A DNA stretch of 64,000 bases from Ruminococcus flavefaciens 007c. Its GTDB lineage: Bacteria > Bacillota > Clostridia > Oscillospirales > Ruminococcaceae. Below are positions 34,779-43,926 of this stretch, one piece after another. How positions within the stretch are numbered: position 1 is the first letter of the stretch; each line of letters starts with the position of its first letter. Where the stretch lies: the NCBI RefSeq assembly GCF_000571935.1, contig NZ_ATAX01000028.1:439001-503000 (forward strand). The letters run 5' to 3'. Made by a program: the position numbers and the translations under genes. Below the pieces are notes generated by a model. That model saw only the letters and a program-made list of their open reading frames with translations, did no database searches and was not told where the DNA came from.

Positions 34779-36122
34779 TTAGATCTGTGCTTTTACTTCG
34801 CCGAAATCGATCTCGAGCCCCTGCCATACGGGGAAGCCCTTTCCCGGGGCGATGTCGTAGAATACTCCGTCAGGCATTTTTGCCTTCCATTGTCTGTCTG
34901 AACAATTCTTTATACCGAGTACGCCAGGCTTGAGCTTATTCTCTACCAGCTCGCCTGCAACGGCTGTGAAATCGTCTGATTCGGGGATGATCTCGCAGGT
35001 ATAGAACTTACAGCCAAGGTAAAGAGGTGTTCGGTAATCGCGGTTGCTGAATCCGATGGTTACGAATTCCATACCGCATTTAGGGCACTTGAAGGTCTTT
35101 TCGTTCTGATGGATGAACATCGAACTGAAGTTTGTTCTGCCGCAGCCGCACTGTATGATCTCTGATCTGAGGCGTATGAAGAGCTTCTGCCATTCGTTCT
35201 CTATGATACGCTTTGTAGGATCCGTGATGCCTGTGGTGAACGAGCGGATGAAGGCGTCCTTGATATAATCGGGGTATATTCTCCAGAACTTGATGATATT
35301 GTCGTGGATACCTCTTACGGGACGGTTAGAGTCGTCGTTCGGGTCATATACAAAGACTGCGTTCTGGCCGTAGTGCTTGAGCTCAGAGGATTCTGTGAGG
35401 CAAACGTCTCTTACGACCTTTTCGCCTTCCATAGGATCTCCTCTGAAGAGGAGCTTGAAGAGTACCACGGCGAGTGAGTACTTATCTGTCTGTACATTAG
35501 GCTGAGCGATGCCTCTTACGATCTCGGGAGCCATATATCCGGGCTTACCGCCGATACCGAAGTTGCTTCCGTCCGGAGCGATGTTATCGCAGTCGCAGAC
35601 GAGAACGGCACCTGTATTTACGTTGATGAAGAAGCCTCCGTCGTTAAGGTCCTGATAGCTCTTACCAGCACGGTGGAGCTGTCTGAAAGCGTTTACTATA
35701 TTTATAACGCAGGTGACCATAGCGCTGAGGGTATTGAATTTTACGGGGCGTTTTACTGCACGTCCCGACAGCGGATCTATCTCGAGCTTATAGGTATTGA
35801 GGATATCCACGAAGGAATCGAAGCCTTCCGGCTTGAGCTCCATGATATATCCGAAGGTACCGTCCTCTGCTTCCTTTGTGAGGTACTTGGGCCAGAGGAA
35901 CTTATTGCTCGGGGGACCGTCATTTATGTTGTTCTGGAGGTTCTTGCGGAAAGCGGATGGCTTTGCCATCTTGTTTATGTCGTACCATTTCAGTGCCCAT
36001 TTCTGGCCGTTGAAGCGTACCAGGTAAACTATACCCTGACCGCCGCTGCCGATGACGCTGAGGACTTTGGCTTTGCCGCCGAATTCCATCTCGACCTCCT
36101 GACCTATTTCAAGCTCTATCAT
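34779..36122 (-). CDS. Ser/Thr protein kinase-like protein with zinc ribbon
   Basis: 447 aa. Kinase features: glycine loop IGSGGQGIVYLVRF, the lysine in WALKWY, catalytic loop YQDLNDGGFFIN (the usual HRD is YQD but the Asp and Asn remain), CDCDN in place of DFG, and GYMAPEIVRG. At ~330-360 a zinc ribbon (CGCGRTNF...KCPKCG) follows, then a small C-terminal beta domain. The altered HRD/DFG may change activity. It is in the operon with vWA and PP2C genes. Confidence 0.87.
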   Translation of the reverse strand: MIELEIGQEVEMEFGGKAKVLSVIGSGGQGIVYLVRFNGQKWALKWYDINKMAKPSAFRKNLQNNINDGPPSNKFLWPKYLTKEAEDGTFGYIMELKPEGFDSFVDILNTYKLEIDPLSGRAVKRPVKFNTLSAMVTCVINIVNAFRQLHRAGKSYQDLNDGGFFINVNTGAVLVCDCDNIAPDGSNFGIGGKPGYMAPEIVRGIAQPNVQTDKYSLAVVLFKLLFRGDPMEGEKVVRDVCLTESSELKHYGQNAVFVYDPNDDSNRPVRGIHDNIIKFWRIYPDYIKDAFIRSFTTGITDPTKRIIENEWQKLFIRLRSEIIQCGCGRTNFSSMFIHQNEKTFKCPKCGMEFVTIGFSNRDYRTPLYLGCKFYTCEIIPESDDFTAVAGELVENKLKPGVLGIKNCSDRQWKAKMPDGVFYDIAPGKGFPVWQGLEIDFGEVKAQI

Positions 36123-36143
36123 ATGATCTCATCCTTTCCTTTG

Positions 36144-37187
36144 TTAGTCAAGCTCATATTCTTCAGCCGAGGTCACGAGGATGAACCTTATTCCAGTGGC
36201 TAAACAGTATTTATGAACGTATGAATTTTCAATGCAGTAGATAGTAAGATTGGGACAGTAGGAGAAAGCGTTGGCGTCGATGAACTTGATGCTTTCGGGA
36301 AGGTAGAGCTTCCTGAGCTTTTCACAGCCCGAGAAGGCTTCTGCACCTATACTGCTGACGCTTGGCGGTATCTCTATTACCTCCAGGCTGGTGCAGAATG
36401 AAAATGTACTGTCTTCTATTTCGAGAACTCCGTCGGGGATCTTTACCACGACGAGGTTTGCACACTGGCTGAATGCGCCCTGCTTGATTATCTTGAGACC
36501 TTCGGGAAGCTCAAGACCTCTCAGGCGCTTGCACGAGGAGAAAGCGTATTCTCCGATCGCGAGCAGGGTAGACGGAAGCTTGATGGTTCTGAGTGAGCCG
36601 AATTTATCGAAGCAGAATGCCTCGAGCTTTGTATATCCGTCGGGAATGGTGATATTTCCGCTGAGCCTGTATCTGAAGGCGTTACGCGGAGTAAATACTG
36701 ATTCGTTGATATCGACGGGTCTTTTTCTTGTTTCTTCGGCCTTCTTTTCACTGCCGTCCTCATTTTCGGGAAGTACCTTGAGATGTGATTCATAGGGCCA
36801 GCCCAAGAGGTAGGTATAGCAGGCTACTACGAATTCGGAAGCATTTTCCGCAAGGAAAAGGTCTCCAAGCATAAAGCTTTTGGCTTTCATGACAGCTATC
36901 TCGCGGTTCTTGTCCTCGAGAAGGATCTTGAGGACACCCATTCTGTACATATTTATAAGTAAACGGCGTTCCTTGTCGTAATCAGGGATATGATCGCTCA
37001 GAAGTCCGATGAATCTGTCCTTATTCATAACGGCACGGGCACCGTAATTAACGACTATGGAGCGAAGCTCTTTCTGGAATTCCATTGTATTCTCAAAGCC
37101 TTCTATATTCTGCGGGACGGGTGCACCGCATTCGGGGCAGGCAGTAAGCTTCGGGTCAAGTGGCGCGTTGCATTTCTCGCATTGCAT
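36144..37187 (-). CDS. Zinc-ribbon protein with BspA-type leucine-rich repeats
   Basis: 347 aa from the ATG at 37187 (AGGAGGAGA upstream); a 15-codon longer frame is rejected. It starts MQCEKCNAPLDPKLTACPEC, a zinc ribbon, then a helical middle, and from ~200 about six BspA-type LRR units (e.g. LPSTLLAIGEYAFSSCKRL). No signal peptide, so it is cytoplasmic, unlike most BspA proteins. First gene of the TerY-type operon; likely a protein-binding or recognition part. Confidence 0.85.
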   Translation of the reverse strand: MQCEKCNAPLDPKLTACPECGAPVPQNIEGFENTMEFQKELRSIVVNYGARAVMNKDRFIGLLSDHIPDYDKERRLLINMYRMGVLKILLEDKNREIAVMKAKSFMLGDLFLAENASEFVVACYTYLLGWPYESHLKVLPENEDGSEKKAEETRKRPVDINESVFTPRNAFRYRLSGNITIPDGYTKLEAFCFDKFGSLRTIKLPSTLLAIGEYAFSSCKRLRGLELPEGLKIIKQGAFSQCANLVVVKIPDGVLEIEDSTFSFCTSLEVIEIPPSVSSIGAEAFSGCEKLRKLYLPESIKFIDANAFSYCPNLTIYCIENSYVHKYCLATGIRFILVTSAEEYELD

Positions 37188-37260
37188 GATCTCTCCTCCT
37201 GACGTAATAATATAGCAGCGCAATAATGACATATGCGTTATTTATATTGTTATCACGAAT

Positions 37261-37289
37261 AGTATAACACTTTTCAATATCAATGTCAA
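37261..37289 (-). promoter_or_regulatory. sigma-A promoter of the TerY-type operon
   Basis: Minus strand TTGACA (37289-37284), 17-bp spacer, TATACT (37266-37261), about 75 bp before the start codon. The rest of the 516-bp gap to the binding-protein gene is AT-rich and holds only its promoter and leader. Confidence 0.85.
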
Positions 37290-37534
37290 GCGAAATGAGG
37301 GGACAAACCAAAATTTGAATTATCTTTTACAAAAATACCCCCGCTTGTTTGTGCAATATTGAAAAACCTTTTACAGTGCGTAATATCGGGACAAAATATT
37401 ATTTGCCGCAAGGGGCTTTTTCATAACCGTAAATATATTGTCAAAAACAACTTTAGGTATAAAATTGATTAAATTGCATATAAAAATTTTGATTTTTTTG
37501 TACAGTAAGTGAATGATGTATTTACAAAATAGTG

Positions 37535-37563
37535 TTGAAATTCGTAAAGAAATGTGATAGAAT
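37535..37563 (+). promoter_or_regulatory. sigma-A promoter of the binding protein-GGDEF operon
   Basis: TTGAAA (37535-37540), 17-bp spacer, TAGAAT (37558-37563). Confidence 0.75.
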
Positions 37564-37570
37564 TAAGTAT

Positions 37571-37660
37571 GGATATCAATATATAGCCTGACAGGGGTGT
37601 TGCCGCAAGCTAAGATGTCCAGCAGCATTATTCAGGGAAAAGGAATCACAGCAGATATCC
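37571..37660 (+). promoter_or_regulatory. Structured 5' leader, possible cis-regulatory RNA
   Basis: GGATATC (37571-37577), at the predicted transcript start, pairs with GATATCC (37654-37660). Inside, CCTGA (37587-37591) pairs with TCAGG (37632-37636), and a further TGTTGC/GCAGCA pair is possible. Closed multi-helix leaders like this are typical of riboswitches, but I match no known class. Confidence 0.4.
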
Positions 37661-37703
37661 AGCGGCAGTTCGGGCTAAATTGATTAAAGGAGGTTCAGTA
37701 TCA

Positions 37704-38816
37704 ATGAACAAAGAAAAAAGAAAGGGCTTTTTCAAAGCGGTCACGGCTTGTACGCTGACGGCGGCTATGCTGTTATCGGGCGGATGCGGCAAGCAAAAGG
37801 AAGAAAAATCCAAGATAGCAGTTATCACAAAGCAGAAACTCAGCTTCTGGTCTGATGTTCAGATGGGCGCTGAGGACGCCTGCAACGAGCTCGGATTTGA
37901 GCTGCTCTACTCGGTAGCTGACGGAGATAACGACTATGTATCGCAGGAAGCAGCGATACAGCACGCTATAAAAGAACACGCGGCTGCTATTGTTATTGCC
38001 CCCAACGGAAAAACAGAGCTCAACAGTGCATTTGAGCAGGCAGAAAAAAACGGCATCAAGATCATAAACATAAACTCAAGAGCTGATTACCCGGGTGTTA
38101 TCAGCCTTATCCGTTCATCAGATACTGAGGGCGGTTCGGTTGCAGCAAGACACGCGGTCGAAATTCTTAAGAAAAATGACGAAAACCTCACAAAGCTGAA
38201 GAATATTGCTATTATTGGTCATACAGCTTCAACAGCCGAGGATCGTATATCGGGATTTGTGGATTCATTCACAAATCTGGCTTCAAGCGCTATCGCTCCC
38301 GACGTTATGGTTGAGAATGATCAGAATCCCGAAAAGCTCGCTGCTGCAAAGCAGGAGAAGATAGAGGCCTACAAGAAGGGCATCATCAAGGGTACTCCCT
38401 GCGCTAAGCGTGACGCTGCCGAGGAAGAGGCAATGAAGATCCTTACAAATTCGGCAAACGAGATCTCGGTAATATTCGGAACAAACACCAATACCACCCT
38501 TGGTATATGCGATGCTATCAGTGAGCTTGGCCTCGAGGATGATATAGTGGTAATAGGCTTCAACTCCGACGAAGAGGAGCTTGGCTACATAAGAACAGGC
38601 GTACTTGACGGTACCGTTGTTCAGAACCCCTACATGATGGGTTACGTTGGCGTAAGATACGCAAAAAGATCTCTTCAGGGCGATAATGTTCCGAGTATCC
38701 TCGATACAGGTACGGTCTATGTTGACCAGACTAACCTTAATACCGACTTTATACAGCTCCTTATCTACCCCAGAGGAAAGAACGATGAAGACGGAAATAC
38801 GGAGGTGGGTAAATAA
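37704..38816 (+). CDS. Periplasmic-binding-protein-type lipoprotein (sugar-binding family)
   Basis: 370 aa from the ATG at 37704 (AAAGGAGG upstream). Lipobox LLSGGC (Cys30). The type-1 PBP fold is seen in IAVITKQKLSFWSDVQMGAE, IQHAIKEHAAAIVIAPN, and FGTNTNTTLGICDAISELG with VVIGFNSDEEELGYIRTGVLDGTVVQNP, as in RbsB-like proteins. No transporter genes follow; instead its stop overlaps the start of a membrane GGDEF-domain gene, so it probably feeds ligand information to that protein. Confidence 0.88.
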   Translation: MNKEKRKGFFKAVTACTLTAAMLLSGGCGKQKEEKSKIAVITKQKLSFWSDVQMGAEDACNELGFELLYSVADGDNDYVSQEAAIQHAIKEHAAAIVIAPNGKTELNSAFEQAEKNGIKIININSRADYPGVISLIRSSDTEGGSVAARHAVEILKKNDENLTKLKNIAIIGHTASTAEDRISGFVDSFTNLASSAIAPDVMVENDQNPEKLAAAKQEKIEAYKKGIIKGTPCAKRDAAEEEAMKILTNSANEISVIFGTNTNTTLGICDAISELGLEDDIVVIGFNSDEEELGYIRTGVLDGTVVQNPYMMGYVGVRYAKRSLQGDNVPSILDTGTVYVDQTNLNTDFIQLLIYPRGKNDEDGNTEVGK

Positions 38817-40024
38817 TGGCAAAGAATAAAAAATCCAAGGGCTCCGGTGCATATATCTTTGCAGGTATCCTGCTCGCAATAGTATATGTTATCAATACCT
38901 TCCTCGTTGAGAGTATTTATTGGGGCAATCAGACTGTTTCAAGACAGACATCTATGGCTATGAACTCACTCAACAGAATGAACGGTGAGCTTACAGCTAT
39001 CAATACAGACTGTATCGGTATTGCCGCAGGTCTTAAAGATGCCAAGGATATGCCCTATATCATGATGGATACAGAGCGCAGATACGGAAACATCATTGCG
39101 GCTCAGCATCAGTTCGAAGCTATCGGCGGTCTTTCCGACGAGGTTATGAACCGTTACAACTATACAAAGTCTATCATCACAGCTTATAAGAGTCAGCTTG
39201 ATTCACTCGGTACAAAGAATGTTGAAAGCGGAGACTACAGTCAGATGGGCATGATCATGAAGCAGGATATCTATCCTCTTCAGGTAACAGCTTCCGAGAT
39301 GTGTACAGCTACTATTGATACCGTTACAAAGGATACCCAGAGAATCATGGCTGCGAATACCAAGAAGGCATTCGCCCTCATGACAGCTATGATGGTCGTT
39401 GCTATCCTCGGTGAGATTGCTATCTGGCTCTTTGCAAGAAGAGCAAAGAAGGCAAGACTCGAGCTCGAGGAGCGAGAGAAGAACCTCGCAGAGGTAGACG
39501 CAAAGCTCAAGGCTACACGTCAGAAGGCTACAGACCTTGCCGTTACAAACGTGCTTACAGGTATGAAGAACCGTTACGCTCTCGACGGAGATATAAGCGA
39601 CAGACTGGAAACAGGCAGATTCAATATCGCTGTTTTCGATATGGATAACTTCAGAAGCATCAACGATACATACGGCTATGATTTCGGTGACGAGTATCTT
39701 GCAGCCGTAGCAGAGAAGCTCAAGGAAGAATTCAGCGACGTTGCCGAGATCTACAATATCACAGGTAACGAGTTCTGCTTCGTCTTCAATTCAAATGTTT
39801 CCGAGAGCCAGGCAATGGGTATCGCTCAGAATATCCAGCGTGTAATGAGTAGTCCTTACGAGGTGCTGAACCTTGCTGTACAGCTTCCTTGCTCAGGCGC
39901 TGTTTACCATTACCTCCCCGGCGACTGTCTCAACGTAAACTCACTGCTTGTTAAACTCGATACAGCTCTGAGAAGCGTTAAGATGAACGGCGGTAACATG
40001 ATCAATACAGTAATGAATATGTAA
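38816..40024 (+). CDS. Membrane protein with degenerate GGDEF domain
   Basis: 402 aa. Two membrane helices (about residues 13-33 and 181-202) flank an extracellular, helix-rich sensor domain; a coiled coil follows, then a GGDEF-type domain: TDLAVTNVLTGMKNRYAL, FDMDNFRSINDTYGYDFGDEYL. The signature is TGNEF instead of GG(D/E)EF, so cyclase activity is doubtful, although the nucleotide-binding D-x-D-x-F-K region is partly kept. Start overlaps the binding-protein stop by one base. Confidence 0.85.
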   Translation: MAKNKKSKGSGAYIFAGILLAIVYVINTFLVESIYWGNQTVSRQTSMAMNSLNRMNGELTAINTDCIGIAAGLKDAKDMPYIMMDTERRYGNIIAAQHQFEAIGGLSDEVMNRYNYTKSIITAYKSQLDSLGTKNVESGDYSQMGMIMKQDIYPLQVTASEMCTATIDTVTKDTQRIMAANTKKAFALMTAMMVVAILGEIAIWLFARRAKKARLELEEREKNLAEVDAKLKATRQKATDLAVTNVLTGMKNRYALDGDISDRLETGRFNIAVFDMDNFRSINDTYGYDFGDEYLAAVAEKLKEEFSDVAEIYNITGNEFCFVFNSNVSESQAMGIAQNIQRVMSSPYEVLNLAVQLPCSGAVYHYLPGDCLNVNSLLVKLDTALRSVKMNGGNMINTVMNM

Positions 40025-40035
40025 GCTTTAAGCGG

Positions 40036-40066
40036 AACGGCTGCCCGAAAAGGCAGCCGTTTTTTT
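40036..40066 (+). terminator. Rho-independent terminator
   Basis: AACGGCTGCC, loop CGAAAA, GGCAGCCGTT, then TTTTTT. Confidence 0.9.
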
Positions 40067-40131
40067 GCACCAGCAGAAATGTCACTTTTAAGCTGAGGGC
40101 ACGGGTATAAAGGAAACATATAGATTTTATA

Positions 40132-40160
40132 TTGACAGATAGTATGAAAAGTGATAGAAT
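40132..40160 (+). promoter_or_regulatory. sigma-A promoter
   Basis: TTGACA (40132-40137), 17-bp spacer, TAGAAT (40155-40160), for the hypothetical gene that follows. Confidence 0.8.
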
Positions 40161-40194
40161 ATACCTACTGAATAGTGAAAGGCGGGTGTTCAAG

Positions 40195-40752
40195 GTGAAG
40201 AAATATGCGGTGTACAGTTCTCCTACGGGAAACTATTGCTATATGTATGCCGATTGCGTGGAAGCTCTGGAAAATACGGGCTTTGAGGACATTATTACCG
40301 AGGAGCAGCTGCCTGTTGTATTCGACGGCAGAGGAGGCTATTCACGCTTCAGGGAGGACGAGCCGAATTTTCTCAGGATAATCGAGTCGGACAAGGAAAT
40401 GCCCCTTTCCTTGGAGGAGATGTACAAGCGCAATGATCCGGATTTCAAGCTGGGATGGATCTCTCCCGAGGGAGATACCTACTCCTGTGCCTTCACTAAC
40501 CATAATAAATGTGCGAAGATGATAGCAAAAACTTTTTACCCTGATTCCCGCTTCCCGGAAAGGACTCTCGACAGGAACGGCTGGCTTCAGGTCATAGATT
40601 CGTGGGACGGTACACAGCGCCATCACGGACAGTTCGTGTTCACAGAGAGCGGCAGGATCACCAAAAAACAGGCGGATCGCCTCTTTGACCTGGGACTGTA
40701 CAATAACGAGGAGGTCAGGGAGCTCATTGCCAACAGTGAAAACGACTGGTGA
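40195..40752 (+). CDS. Hypothetical cytoplasmic protein
   Basis: 185 aa from GTG at 40195, ~8 nt after AAGGCGGG. Starts further upstream in the same frame lie inside the promoter and are rejected; GTG at 40186 is an alternative. The protein is acidic with Trp/Tyr-rich blocks (DRNGWLQVIDSWDG) and no membrane helix. It looks globular. No family recognised. Single-gene unit with its own promoter and terminator. Confidence 0.7.
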   Translation: MKKYAVYSSPTGNYCYMYADCVEALENTGFEDIITEEQLPVVFDGRGGYSRFREDEPNFLRIIESDKEMPLSLEEMYKRNDPDFKLGWISPEGDTYSCAFTNHNKCAKMIAKTFYPDSRFPERTLDRNGWLQVIDSWDGTQRHHGQFVFTESGRITKKQADRLFDLGLYNNEEVRELIANSENDW

Positions 40753-40771
40753 ATATCAAAAATACAGCTTT

Positions 40772-40802
40772 GGGCGGTTTACATAAAACCGCCCTCTTTT
40801 TT
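40772..40802 (+). terminator. Rho-independent terminator
   Basis: GGGCGGTTT, loop ACATA, AAACCGCCC, then TCTTTTTT. Confidence 0.88.
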
Positions 40803-40816
40803 GTGCAGTTTTTTTA

Positions 40817-40845
40817 TTGACTATATCGCCGATATGGTGTATAAT
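40817..40845 (+). promoter_or_regulatory. sigma-A promoter of the DivIVA-like gene
   Basis: TTGACT (40817-40822), 17-bp spacer, TATAAT (40840-40845). Confidence 0.8.
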
Positions 40846-40931
40846 ATTTTTATATCATACTCGATAAGTGCGCGTGCTTCTGTCTGGATACAGTTCACCA
40901 TATGGTCGGGTGATACAAGGAGGATATAGTT

Positions 40932-42029
40932 ATGGCTGAGCCAAGATTTATCAAAACGGTCACTTTTGGCGGATATGAAAAGGAAACCGTTATCAGAAGA
41001 ATTGAGTATCTGAATACACAGGTACACGACCTCAGGAATGAACTTAGAGAGACAAAGCTCCTTCTTGAAGCATACAGGAAAGGCTCGGATCAGGAGAAGG
41101 CTATGGAATCCGTGCTATCAGAGGAACGCGCTAAACTTACACAGGTACAGGTGCAGAATAATACCCTTAACCTCAAGCTCAAGGCTACCGATGACGAGAA
41201 CCGTAACTATGAGCAGGAGCTCAAGGACTGCCGCAAAGAGCTCATGGAGCTCAGGGATAAGCTCAAGTCAACAGAGTCCAAGTGCGCAGCTCTTATGGCT
41301 CAGGACGAGGCAATGGCTCTCAGCAATGTATTCATAGAGGCACAGAAGTCCTCCGCTATGCTGGAGGGTACCGCAAAGGCAAAGGCTGCGGATATAGAGT
41401 TCCAGTCGAAGAGACTGGCCGAGAAGATTGTTTCGGACGCGAATACCGAGGCCGAGCAGATAATATTTGAAGCGGAAAGTCAGGCTGCCGAGATCATCGC
41501 CGAAGCAAAGAACAAGAACGAGCAGATGGAGGTAGCTTCAAATAACCTCAGAGCAGCAGCTATTGAAGATATAGCAGAACTGAAAAAACAGGCTGAATTT
41601 ATGGCTCAGGCCTTCGAGACTCTCCGTGATGAGGGTATCGAAAGACTTTCCAAGGCAAGAGAGCTTCTGGATGATACCGAAAATACCCTGAAGAGCGGCG
41701 GTGTACCGCAGTTCAAGACTGCAAAGCATTTCGATCCCGATATTCCCGAAAAGCCCGTAAGCCTCTCTGAGAAAATGCGCGAGGATTCACGCATCGAAGA
41801 GGAAAGACGCAAGAAACAGGAGGAGCTTGACAAACTCAAGCAGATGGCAGAGTCCATCGGGAGTAAAAAGGAAGACTCCGATAAGGATACAGTTGACGAA
41901 AAAGAAGCAGATTCCACTGCAAACGGACAGCAGGACAACGATGCCAAGCCGGCAGGCGAAGCGAAAAAAGGCGGAAAAATAGACCTGGCAGCTCTTGCGG
42001 CAAAGGCAAACTCAATAGGGAAAAAATAA
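40932..42029 (+). CDS. DivIVA-like coiled-coil protein
   Basis: 365 aa. The start FIKTVTFGGYEKETVIRRIEYL resembles the membrane-curvature-binding N-terminus of DivIVA/GpsB (F-x-G-Y-x-x-x-x-V), followed by ~220 residues of coiled coil with many Glu/Lys/Ala, and a disordered charged tail. Probable role in polar or septal organisation. AAGGAGG precedes the ATG. The [FeFe]-hydrogenase-like gene follows after 42 nt on the same strand. Confidence 0.72.
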   Translation: MAEPRFIKTVTFGGYEKETVIRRIEYLNTQVHDLRNELRETKLLLEAYRKGSDQEKAMESVLSEERAKLTQVQVQNNTLNLKLKATDDENRNYEQELKDCRKELMELRDKLKSTESKCAALMAQDEAMALSNVFIEAQKSSAMLEGTAKAKAADIEFQSKRLAEKIVSDANTEAEQIIFEAESQAAEIIAEAKNKNEQMEVASNNLRAAAIEDIAELKKQAEFMAQAFETLRDEGIERLSKARELLDDTENTLKSGGVPQFKTAKHFDPDIPEKPVSLSEKMREDSRIEEERRKKQEELDKLKQMAESIGSKKEDSDKDTVDEKEADSTANGQQDNDAKPAGEAKKGGKIDLAALAAKANSIGKK

Positions 42030-42071
42030 CAGAGTATTACTTTCTGAATTGCAGTAAGGAGTTTTTTTAGT

Positions 42072-43805
42072 ATGAGTGAACTTATAATTGTTAAACCTGA
42101 AAAGTGTGTGGGCTGCAATGCCTGCGTAAGAGAATGTCCTGCGCCCGAGGCAAATATGACCAAGCAGCTGGAGGACGGCAGATTTATCACTATGGTAAAT
42201 CATGACAAGTGTATTGCCTGCGGCGAATGTGTAAAGAAGTGCAACCACGGCGCAAGAGACTTTATAGACGATACAGACGACTGTATCTCCGATATAATCA
42301 AGGAAAAGATCATAATTATGGCTTCACCTGCATTGAAGGCTGTCCTCCCCACAAAGTGGAAGGGCGTGCTGGACTGGTTCAAGAAGCAGGGCTGTACTAT
42401 ATTTGATGCCTCTTTCGGTGCTGATATATGCACATGGGCGCATATCAGGACCCTTGATCAGGATAAGATCGGAAATATCATTTCCCAGCAGTGTCCTGCC
42501 ATAGTAAAGTATGTGGAGATTTACCAGCCCAAGCTCCTCCAGAACCTCTCGCCTATACACAGCCCTGCTGCGTGCAGTGCTATATATATAAAGAAGTATC
42601 TGAGAAGGAACAACCCCATTGCCTATATCACTCCTTGCATCGGAGCAAAGAATGAGGCAAAGGATACAGGGCTCTTTGAGTATAACGTTACTATCAAGAA
42701 GCTCCTTGAGTACTTCGACAGAAACGATATAACCATACCCATAGATACCTCAGAGGACTATGAGTACAAGTTCGACGAGCCGCAGGGACAGCTCGGCGCG
42801 ATCTATTCACGTCCCGGCGGACTCAGGGATAATCTCTGGTTCCATGACCCCGATATAAATATCACCAATTCCGAGGGCGTACATAAGGTGTTCAACGAGA
42901 TGAATATGTACGGCAGGATGCCCGAATCAAAGCATCCTAAGGTATTTGACGTGCTTTCCTGTGAGTTCGGCTGCAATATCGGTCCTGCTTCGGGTACAAA
43001 GCAGACTGTTTTCGATGTGATGGCTACTATGAGAGCTATCGAGAACGAGGCAAAGGGACGCCGCAAGTCCACAGGTATCATGGGACGAGGCGACGACAGG
43101 CTCTTCAAGAAGTTCGATGACGAGCTCCGTGTGGCCGACTTCCTCAGAAACTACAAGCCCTCAATGCCTACACCTATACCGAGCAATATGCAGCTTGACC
43201 CCATATTCAAGAAAATGGGTATGCATACAGAGGACGACCGCAAGTACGACTGTCATGCCTGCGGATACGACACCTGCCGCGATATGGCGATTGCTATATA
43301 CAGAGGTCTCAATACTCCCGATAATTGTATCGTACATGCTAAATCCATACTCCTTGCAAGACACTCGGCTCTCAACAGACAGAACGAGAAGTTTGAGGAG
43401 ATAACCGCAGAATGTCTTGAGCTTTCGGATAAGCTGAAGGAAAACGTTGCGAATATCAACGAGAATATGAAGACCATAGGCGACTCTACTACTGCCACCA
43501 GCGAAAGAGCCGCTGTTGTAAAGGATCTTCTTGAAAATGTTGTAAGCTTCTGCAATGATAACTCGACTATGGACGCCGACAGCGTTTCACAGCTCACTTC
43601 TATCCTTGAGACCACTATCGACGCTTTCAGTGCTCTTGATGACAACGTGAGTATCACCAATGAGAGCTCCGAGACTATCAATAAGTCCATCAATGACATT
43701 ATCTCACTGGTAGGTGAGATCAACGATGTTCTTGTAAAGACAGAGGATACAGAGGGTATCCTCAAGGAAGATATCAGCAAGAACAGGCAGGAGGACGAGG
43801 AATGA
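42072..43805 (+). CDS. [FeFe]-hydrogenase-like Fe-S protein, probably sensory
   Basis: 577 aa. N-terminus: two [4Fe-4S] ferredoxin motifs (CVGCNACVRECP and CIACGECVKKC). The hydrogenase core has QQCPAIV, ITPCIGAKNEA and SCEFGCNIGPAS, corresponding to the three H-cluster motifs but in altered form, as in group C/D sensory-type hydrogenases. A Cys-rich DUF-type Fe-S domain (YDCHACGYDTC, about 395-405) and a C-terminal region of methyl-accepting-like heptads follow. There is no PAS or kinase domain. Likely a redox/H2 sensor; catalysis is unproven. Confidence 0.85.
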   Translation: MSELIIVKPEKCVGCNACVRECPAPEANMTKQLEDGRFITMVNHDKCIACGECVKKCNHGARDFIDDTDDCISDIIKEKIIIMASPALKAVLPTKWKGVLDWFKKQGCTIFDASFGADICTWAHIRTLDQDKIGNIISQQCPAIVKYVEIYQPKLLQNLSPIHSPAACSAIYIKKYLRRNNPIAYITPCIGAKNEAKDTGLFEYNVTIKKLLEYFDRNDITIPIDTSEDYEYKFDEPQGQLGAIYSRPGGLRDNLWFHDPDINITNSEGVHKVFNEMNMYGRMPESKHPKVFDVLSCEFGCNIGPASGTKQTVFDVMATMRAIENEAKGRRKSTGIMGRGDDRLFKKFDDELRVADFLRNYKPSMPTPIPSNMQLDPIFKKMGMHTEDDRKYDCHACGYDTCRDMAIAIYRGLNTPDNCIVHAKSILLARHSALNRQNEKFEEITAECLELSDKLKENVANINENMKTIGDSTTATSERAAVVKDLLENVVSFCNDNSTMDADSVSQLTSILETTIDAFSALDDNVSITNESSETINKSINDIISLVGEINDVLVKTEDTEGILKEDISKNRQEDEE

Positions 43806-43866
43806 TCCTTTGACAGCAGACTGCTTTATGCAGTATTCCTTATAAAGATGTTCTTATTATATCATA

Positions 43867-43892
43867 AAAGCCCCTTTAAAAGGGGCTTTTTT
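43867..43892. terminator. Bidirectional terminator
   Basis: AAAGCCCCTTTT/AAAAGGGGCTTT stem with A- and T-rich flanks, between convergent genes. Confidence 0.85.
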
Positions 43893-43926
43893 CTGTATAT
43901 GCAATGTCTGTCAAATATAACGGGTG

